43,175 nucleotides of DNA, taken from assembly GCA_024402635.1 (NCBI GenBank), contig JAKSTJ010000021.1, positions 1-43,175 on the forward strand, written 5' to 3'. The notes below the pieces were generated by a model. The model was not told the origin of the DNA, ran no database searches, and saw nothing but the letters and a program-made list of their open reading frames with translations. The position numbers and the translations under genes are program-made. Below, in pieces: positions 38,320 to 43,175 of this stretch (position 1 is its first letter; the number at the start of each line of letters is the position of its first letter). The DNA is from Treponema sp. Lineage in GTDB: Bacteria; Spirochaetota; Spirochaetia; Treponematales; Treponemataceae.

Positions 38320-39285
38320 ATGTTTTGTGCAAGTTGCGGAAAAGAAATTGAAGATGGAATAAAATTCTGTCCATTTTGTGGAAAAAGTACAACTGGAGAT
38401 ACAGAAACAGGAGTAAAAAATACAGCAAGCTCTGGAACCGTTGTAATAAACAATTGGTTCGATAATAAAAACATTTCTGTAAAAGAACAGAAAGGTTGTT
38501 TTACAATTTACGAACATAATACAGATTTGTCAGTTTCCCCTGCAGAAGCAGTAATGTCTTATTATATGACTCAAATGAACGTAAAAAAACGACAGGTATT
38601 GTGTAAATTAGACGGTAATACAATTAAAATGCAGGCTGGTGCAATGCAGTGGATGAGCGGCAACGTAAATATGACATCAGGCGTAAAAGGTGTTGGCGGA
38701 TTCCTGGGAGGTCTTGCAAAAAGTGTTGTAACCGGTGAATCTCTTGCAAAACCAATTTATTCCGGAGAAGGAATGGTTATGCTGGAACCAACCTACAGAC
38801 ATCTATTTATAGAAGATGTTGGAAGCTGGGGGTCAGGCATTGTTCTTGATGACGGATTATTCTTAGCCTGCGACGCAACTCTAACAGAATCAATTACATC
38901 AAGAACAAATTTTTCTTCAGCACTTTTAGGTGGCGAAGGATTCTATAATCTTACATTATCCGGACAGGGAAATGTTGTTTTAGAAAGCCCAGTACCACGG
39001 GAAGAATTAATCGAATTTGAATTAAACAACAGTACAGTAAAAATTGATGGAAATATGGCAATTGCCTGGTCTTCTTCTCTTGAATTTACAGTTGAAAAAG
39101 TAGAAAAAAGCGCCTTTGGATCCTTTATGAGTGGCGAAGGATTTGTAAACGTTTATCGTGGAACTGGAAAAATCTTAATGGCTCCAACAATGAACGGAAC
39201 TGTTCATGATGACAGTCATGGTCCAGAACAGACAGAAGCAAATTCTTCACATGGATTAGTTTCTACAATCTTTGGCAACAAATAA
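38320..39285 (+). CDS. Zinc-ribbon AIM24-family protein
   Basis: The 321-residue protein starts with a zinc ribbon (Cys3, Cys6, Cys17, Cys20 in MFCASCGKE and FCPFCGK), then a linker and an AIM24 (TRAP-like) beta-barrel domain from about residue 60. Recognisable segments are GNTIKMQAGAMQWMSGNVNM, GEGMVMLEPTYRH and GEGFYNLTLSGQGNVVLESP. Bacterial AIM24 proteins have no firmly known function; the yeast namesake affects mitochondrial inner-membrane organisation. There is no signal peptide. It stands alone between the repeat array and a terminator. Confidence 0.85.
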   Translation: MFCASCGKEIEDGIKFCPFCGKSTTGDTETGVKNTASSGTVVINNWFDNKNISVKEQKGCFTIYEHNTDLSVSPAEAVMSYYMTQMNVKKRQVLCKLDGNTIKMQAGAMQWMSGNVNMTSGVKGVGGFLGGLAKSVVTGESLAKPIYSGEGMVMLEPTYRHLFIEDVGSWGSGIVLDDGLFLACDATLTESITSRTNFSSALLGGEGFYNLTLSGQGNVVLESPVPREELIEFELNNSTVKIDGNMAIAWSSSLEFTVEKVEKSAFGSFMSGEGFVNVYRGTGKILMAPTMNGTVHDDSHGPEQTEANSSHGLVSTIFGNK

Positions 39286-39296
39286 AATCTATTCCT

Positions 39297-39338
39297 AAAA
39301 AAACAGACCGGATTTTATGAAGTTCCAGTCTGTTTTTT
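39297..39338 (+). terminator. Rho-independent terminator after the AIM24 gene
   Basis: AAAAACAGAC (39299-39308) pairs with GTCTGTTTTT (from 39328) around a 19-base loop, with a T tract. A run of A on the other side means it may also serve the convergent lipoprotein operon. Confidence 0.72.
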
Positions 39339-39353
39339 ATCCCAACTAACATC

Positions 39354-40580
39354 TTATTCTGTTACATCGCACCATTCAAGGTCTCTTTCAGTTCCATCCT
39401 GTGAGTACACAAAAACTTTTCCTGTTTTATGATCAAATTTGCATATTTCTGGAATTTCAGACATATTCTCTGACTCGTGAAAGTTACTCAGTAAAATCCA
39501 AGTTACATTATTGGTAAATGCTGACCTCCCTTGTAGACAAACTGAAAATGCGTTAATAATTTCTAAAAACTTTATTTTATTTTTTGTTTTCTTATCTAAT
39601 ACTTGTAATTCATAACCATCTTTATTTTTTGGTGATAATAGGACGTATTCATAATTATTATTTTCCATAAAGTTAACTATATTAGCGTTTTCAAATTTAA
39701 TATTAGAATACTCTATTTCAAAAGGTTCGTAAGACTTTATTGTGTAATAACATTTGTCTGCAATATTTCTATTTATTTCTGAAATAGCAGAATTAACAAT
39801 ATTTATACAAAGTTTATTATCTCTATAAATTTTTGCATTTGTTATAAAATGAGTTATATTTATTCCTTTGTATTCTTTTTCAAAAAAGGATTCATCAAAG
39901 AAAACAGAATTTTTAATTTTAGTAGCAGTTTTATCAGTTAAATTTAATAGAGAAAATATTTCTTGATTTTTTTCATTAATTTTAACTTCATCTAAAGAAG
40001 CTCCTAAAAGAAAATATTTTCCATTTTTATATACGGCTGACATTGGAGTACTTTCTATATCACAATTAATTTCAAAGCTTTCCCTTAATGATCCATTGGT
40101 ATTATAACAGGCAAAAAGTGTTCCAGTTTTAGCGTTTCCATAAGATTTTACCCACAATGTACCAATACCATCTTCTTCCTTACTTATAGCTTGAATTCTA
40201 TATGGGCGACTTCTATATCCATTATATGAAAATTCTTTATAGTCAAGTTCTCCTGTTTCAATATCAATTCGAATAAGATTATAGGTAAGTCCATATCCTA
40301 TAATCCAAATATTTTTTTCCAAAAATGCTATATCTACAATATTTAAATATCTATTATCCTTTATAAAAGTAATATCTTTTATTATTTGTTTTGTTTTTGT
40401 ATTCCATATTTGTATAGTATTAGATGTGTTTGTTAAAGAAATTACATAATCATCTGACCATTCAATAGGTTCTATGCTTGTAAAAATTTCACTATCAGCT
40501 TTTTCTTTTGAATTCCAACAACAGGAAACCAAAAGAGAAAGAACTGCTATAAGTAAAAAAATAAAGTTCTTTCTCTTCAT
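39354..40580 (-). CDS. Lipoprotein with propeller-like repeats, unknown
   Basis: A 408-residue lipoprotein. The signal MKRKNFIFLLIAVLSLLVSC places the lipidated Cys at 20. The mature part alternates short strands with repeated patterns such as IQIWNTKTKQIIKDITF, LIRIDIETGELDYKEF, LFACYNTNGSLRESFEI and ICKFDHKTGKVFVY. These resemble WD40/quinoprotein-type blades, so a beta propeller is likely. I know no named family. The ATG is two bases after the upstream gene's stop, so it is co-transcribed with the papain-like lipoprotein and may scaffold or regulate it. Confidence 0.7.
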   Translation of the reverse strand: MKRKNFIFLLIAVLSLLVSCCWNSKEKADSEIFTSIEPIEWSDDYVISLTNTSNTIQIWNTKTKQIIKDITFIKDNRYLNIVDIAFLEKNIWIIGYGLTYNLIRIDIETGELDYKEFSYNGYRSRPYRIQAISKEEDGIGTLWVKSYGNAKTGTLFACYNTNGSLRESFEINCDIESTPMSAVYKNGKYFLLGASLDEVKINEKNQEIFSLLNLTDKTATKIKNSVFFDESFFEKEYKGINITHFITNAKIYRDNKLCINIVNSAISEINRNIADKCYYTIKSYEPFEIEYSNIKFENANIVNFMENNNYEYVLLSPKNKDGYELQVLDKKTKNKIKFLEIINAFSVCLQGRSAFTNNVTWILLSNFHESENMSEIPEICKFDHKTGKVFVYSQDGTERDLEWCDVTE

Positions 40581-40582
40581 GA

Positions 40583-41986
40583 TTATCTATATTCCTCCAT
40601 TACAACTGTTGTTGTAGGCTCGTAGGTTACCCATGTTTTGCTCCACGACCACCATACTAATGATATTGTTACTGTACAGGTTCTTTGTACTGATGAACCG
40701 TAGATTTCATCAGGAGAAACAAGATTTCCTGCAAAATTATCTGCATCCAAATCAACACCATTTTTCTTCCAGGCAGTATACACAACCTTGGTACAATAAG
40801 TGTTACTGTTAGTTAGATCATGACTTGAATCACCTAAAAATAGTAATTCCCACCATGGCAGATTATAGGGAGCTTCTTTTTTGTAAAAGGTTTCTTTAGC
40901 TTCTAAAACTGCATTCTTTGCTTTTTCTTTTGAATAATCTTTTGGATGCAGAACTGCAAATTTTTTTGCTTTTGTATACTTGTGAATAGTCTCAAGACAT
41001 GCAACTCCCCATCTGTCTGGTTCTGTGTCATTTACCGGAATGAAGTTTTCATCATAAGTTCCTGGTTGTGCTGTATAAACACAATATGCCGCATCTGTTC
41101 CTTTTTTAGTTATTTCGTCCATATCATTATCATATAAATCCTTAGAAAAAATTCCCCCATGCGACCAGTTTCCACAAATAGCATATGCTTTATCTTTACT
41201 GATTGTAACTAAGACATCTCCATCAGATAATTTTGATCCAACATTATCTACTAAAGGATCAGAATATGTTTCAGAGGTTGATGAAGAAGATCTTTCTGCA
41301 GTCTGAGTTGCATCCCATGCTCTGTTAAGGTTGTTCCATCTTTCTTCTATCTCTCTATATTTTTCTGATTCTCCAATATATGATAATATATCCTGTATTT
41401 TTTCCCAGTCTTCATTTCTTATATACATTTCAAGCACTTGAGCTGCGTCTACATCACTTAGTCCCAAAACTTCAAATTCTGTACCTAAATAGCTTGCTGG
41501 TATTTTTTTATTTTCTCCAATAGCTTTTAACGTTTCAATAATTCCATAATATTCTGCAAGGTTTTCAATCTGTCTTGTATCCCCGTTTGCTGCAGCTCTT
41601 CCTACAGACGAGTCGACATTAACTCCAATCGCTGATTCAAACTGGATGCTGATATTTTCTGTGTTTTTTAAAATCATTTTCTTTTCATCTTCAGAAAGTT
41701 CAGTCCATATTTGTGCAAACATTTCTTCTTCTGTGATTTTTGTTGAGCAGTCTTCTTCGGCCAGTCTTGCAGCCCGGGCACTCAATGCTTTTCTGGAATT
41801 ATCATCTGGATTCTTTAAAAAATCTGAGAAAGATGATTTTGCATCTTTTTTATAATAATTTTTTTTAATTATATTATTATCTAAAGAAATACCATTTCCT
41901 TTATTAACTTTTATTTGCTGTGTGCACGATGACAGCATCAGCCCTGCAAATAAACCAATAAACATTGGTTTTAAAATTTTTTTCAT
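40583..41986 (-). CDS. Lipoprotein with permuted papain-like (YiiX/NlpC-P60 type) domain
   Basis: A 467-residue lipoprotein (lipobox LSSC, Cys21). The N-terminal 240 residues are helical and may be a spacer or inhibitory part. From about 253 the sequence reads like a permuted papain-fold hydrolase: KLSDGDVLVTISKD, then His276 in NWSHGGIF, and Cys398 in NTYCTKVVYTAWKKNG. His before Cys is the order of YiiX/YaeF-type permuted enzymes, which act as amidases or peptidases on cell-wall or lipid substrates. The role is inferred from these motifs. AAGGAG precedes the ATG. Confidence 0.68.
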   Translation of the reverse strand: MKKILKPMFIGLFAGLMLSSCTQQIKVNKGNGISLDNNIIKKNYYKKDAKSSFSDFLKNPDDNSRKALSARAARLAEEDCSTKITEEEMFAQIWTELSEDEKKMILKNTENISIQFESAIGVNVDSSVGRAAANGDTRQIENLAEYYGIIETLKAIGENKKIPASYLGTEFEVLGLSDVDAAQVLEMYIRNEDWEKIQDILSYIGESEKYREIEERWNNLNRAWDATQTAERSSSSTSETYSDPLVDNVGSKLSDGDVLVTISKDKAYAICGNWSHGGIFSKDLYDNDMDEITKKGTDAAYCVYTAQPGTYDENFIPVNDTEPDRWGVACLETIHKYTKAKKFAVLHPKDYSKEKAKNAVLEAKETFYKKEAPYNLPWWELLFLGDSSHDLTNSNTYCTKVVYTAWKKNGVDLDADNFAGNLVSPDEIYGSSVQRTCTVTISLVWWSWSKTWVTYEPTTTVVMEEYR

Positions 41987-42004
41987 AAACTCATTTCTCC
42001 TTTT

Positions 42005-42025
42005 TTATGATTTTAAAAATCATAA
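42005..42025. promoter_or_regulatory. 10-bp inverted repeat upstream of the papain-like lipoprotein
   Basis: TTATGATTTT and AAAATCATAA flank a single base. It lies about 20 bases before the start codon on the minus strand, next to the AAGGAG site, so it could hide the ribosome site or be an operator. Confidence 0.4.
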
Positions 42026-42096
42026 CTTATATTTAATAAATAACAAAGTCATAAAAGGTCATATTTTTTATAATTAATAAGATTCCAACCGTAAAC

Positions 42097-42939
42097 TCAT
42101 TTCTTTTTCCAGACTTTAATATAGTCAACATAATAAAGTGCTTCTTCCATATTTGTATCAATAATGCCACTCCATTCACCCATCATATCAGCCCCAAGAT
42201 AAATTCGTCCGTATAAATCATCATCAGGAATATTTTTCAAAACCTCATTTTTATTTACTTCATAAACTACTACATCATCCATATAACAGTAATAATTATC
42301 ATCATCCCAAATAAATTTAAGAATATGCCAGGTGTTATAAAAATTATCTTCTATTAATACATCTCTATTTGTATCCATATTGTTACCATTATTGGTATTA
42401 TTGTTATAAAAGTAACCCGCACTTCTATATTTTTTATATTTACTCTGCAATTCTATTGGCGTAATTTCGTTTAAGGTAACCGCATCATACAATGGATATT
42501 TGTATTCCCCTTTTTTATTATGAGGAAGCAAAAGAAAAACAAACCAGTCGCCGCCTAGAGATTTAGAAGCCTTAAATTTCATTTCCCACATTGTATCTTT
42601 TATTTCAAACAATTTTGATGATTGAATTGTTGCACTAGCACAGATTTTTTTCTCATGATTAACATTTGCTTTTAATACAAGAGATCCATTTTCTACATTA
42701 AAATTATTTTCAGATGCCCATATGTGATATCCATTTCCTGCTCTGGATTCACCAAAATCTTCATTAAGACACCACCATTTATTTTCCAGCGAATCTTTTG
42801 AATCAAAGTTTTCATACCATTCTAATTCATAAGTTTTATTATCCAGAACGATTGTATCATTTCCTTTATTTCCATTAAGATTACAGCCTGTAACAAATAA
42901 AAGAATTAATAGATTTGATAATATCATTTTTGTTTTCAT
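42097..42939 (-). CDS. GH16-fold (laminarinase-like) lipoprotein with degenerate active site
   Basis: A 280-residue lipoprotein (signal MKTKMILSNLLILLFVTGC, Cys19). The fold is that of family 16 glycoside hydrolases: YENFDSKDSLENKWWC at the start, ASENNFNVENGSLVLKA, TWHILKFIWDDDNYYCYMDD and the C-terminal VDYIKVWKK. Where active GH16 enzymes have E-x-D-x-x-E, this one reads YPLYDAVTLNEITPIE, which does not fit the pattern. It may bind a beta-glucan or other polysaccharide without cutting it. It has its own TATAAT promoter, and the other two lipoprotein genes lie 110 bases downstream. Confidence 0.72.
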   Translation of the reverse strand: MKTKMILSNLLILLFVTGCNLNGNKGNDTIVLDNKTYELEWYENFDSKDSLENKWWCLNEDFGESRAGNGYHIWASENNFNVENGSLVLKANVNHEKKICASATIQSSKLFEIKDTMWEMKFKASKSLGGDWFVFLLLPHNKKGEYKYPLYDAVTLNEITPIELQSKYKKYRSAGYFYNNNTNNGNNMDTNRDVLIEDNFYNTWHILKFIWDDDNYYCYMDDVVVYEVNKNEVLKNIPDDDLYGRIYLGADMMGEWSGIIDTNMEEALYYVDYIKVWKKK

Positions 42940-42954
42940 ACCAGTTATTCCTTA

Positions 42955-42960
42955 ATTATA
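42955..42960 (-). promoter_or_regulatory. -10 box of the GH16-fold lipoprotein gene
   Basis: TATAAT on the minus strand is 15 bases before the ATG (42939), and AAGGA lies between them. No clear -35. Confidence 0.5.
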
Positions 42961-42995
42961 GTAAAAACTAAATTAAATAAAATATTTAAAAAAAG

Positions 42996-43011
42996 TTACA
43001 AAAATTTGTAA
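42996..43011. promoter_or_regulatory. Palindrome upstream of the right-edge promoter
   Basis: TTACAAA-AA-TTTGTAA is a perfect 7-bp palindrome centred about 26 bases before the -35 box, in an A/T-rich tract that could also act as an UP element. Confidence 0.4.
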
Positions 43012-43029
43012 AAAAATTTAAATTTTTAG

Positions 43030-43058
43030 TTGACACTTTTTTATTTCAAGTGTATATT
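43030..43058 (+). promoter_or_regulatory. Near-consensus sigma-70 promoter
   Basis: TTGACA (43030-43035) and TATATT (43053-43058) are separated by exactly 17 bases, with an A/T-rich upstream region. This is the strongest promoter match in the window. Confidence 0.8.
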
Positions 43059-43065
43059 CATATTC

Positions 43066-43175
43066 ACCGTCGCACTTCTGCGATTGAGTAAAAGTTGTTT
43101 GACAAAACAGGGAAGGAAAGAAATAGAACAAGTAAGGTTCTAGAAAACGAAAGCGAAAATATTGAAAATATGAAT
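43066..43175 (+). ncRNA. Untranslated structured leader, possible rRNA operon leader (partial)
   Basis: After the promoter come TCGCA-CTTC-TGCGA (43070-43083) and TAGAAC-AAGTAAG-GTTCTA (43124-43142) hairpins, and no coding frame with a ribosome site. A strong promoter with a hairpin-rich leader suits a stable RNA such as a 16S-23S-5S operon beginning just past the edge. That is inference: no rRNA sequence itself is in the window. Confidence 0.4.

Overview
The window looks like a chromosomal segment of a host-associated Treponema or a close relative (Spirochaetota). The basis is very AT-rich DNA with strongly A/T-ending codons, many Treponema-type lipoprotein signal peptides (Leu/Ile/Val-rich, small residue, then Cys), a BspA-like leucine-rich-repeat lipoprotein with bacterial Ig-like domains, two Rpn-family PD-(D/E)XK proteins and a sigma-54 gene. 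The genus is an inference; no complete marker rRNA lies in the window.

Layout. 1-740: a three-copy degenerate repeat array ending in a palindromic repeat next to comM. 741-2315 (-): comM. 2440-2656: a structured intergenic repeat. 2776-8206: housekeeping and metabolic genes: GH3-type amido synthetase with a coupled HAD phosphatase, acyltransferase with a PHP phosphoesterase, and a double cyclic-nucleotide-binding regulator. 8234-8306: tRNA-Thr(CGU). About 8307-17842: an accessory block with an orphan DNA methyltransferase, a small lipoprotein, an Rpn nuclease, two small membrane proteins, a 1040-residue BspA-like lipoprotein, a broken higB with an apparently intact higA, two vapB remnants sharing 67 identical bases, and an intact XRE-PIN pair. 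17909-25045: GH31 glycosidase, PAP2 phosphatase, NAD(P)HX repair enzyme, DUF1015 protein and sigma-54. 25147-32305: a six-gene envelope operon (LolD-like ATPase, two FtsX-type permeases, LolA-like carrier, outer-membrane barrel candidate, tocopherol-cyclase-like protein). 32349-36465 (-): second Rpn gene, metH and ybaK. 36624-39285: AGE-family epimerase, a six-unit palindromic repeat array and a zinc-ribbon AIM24 protein. 39354-42939 (-): three secreted lipoproteins. 43030-43175: a consensus promoter with a hairpin-rich leader that may start an rRNA operon or other stable RNA beyond the right edge.

The most coherent multi-gene system is the 25-32 kb operon. It carries an inner-membrane ABC extractor, a periplasmic carrier, an outer-membrane acceptor and a lipocalin-like lipid-binding protein, so it reads as one lipid or lipoprotein traffic route across the envelope.

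The most unusual sequence-level observation is that repeat elements sit inside genes without breaking them. The same GC-rich element lies in the same reading frame in metH and in the AGE epimerase, with related sequence in an intergenic region. A different simple repeat lies in frame in the GH31 gene. A second notable signal is a promoter-like motif shared by comM and both Rpn genes. Several genes (PHP, DUF1015, rpoN, XRE) have a -10 box only 6-7 bases before the start codon, which suggests leaderless mRNAs.
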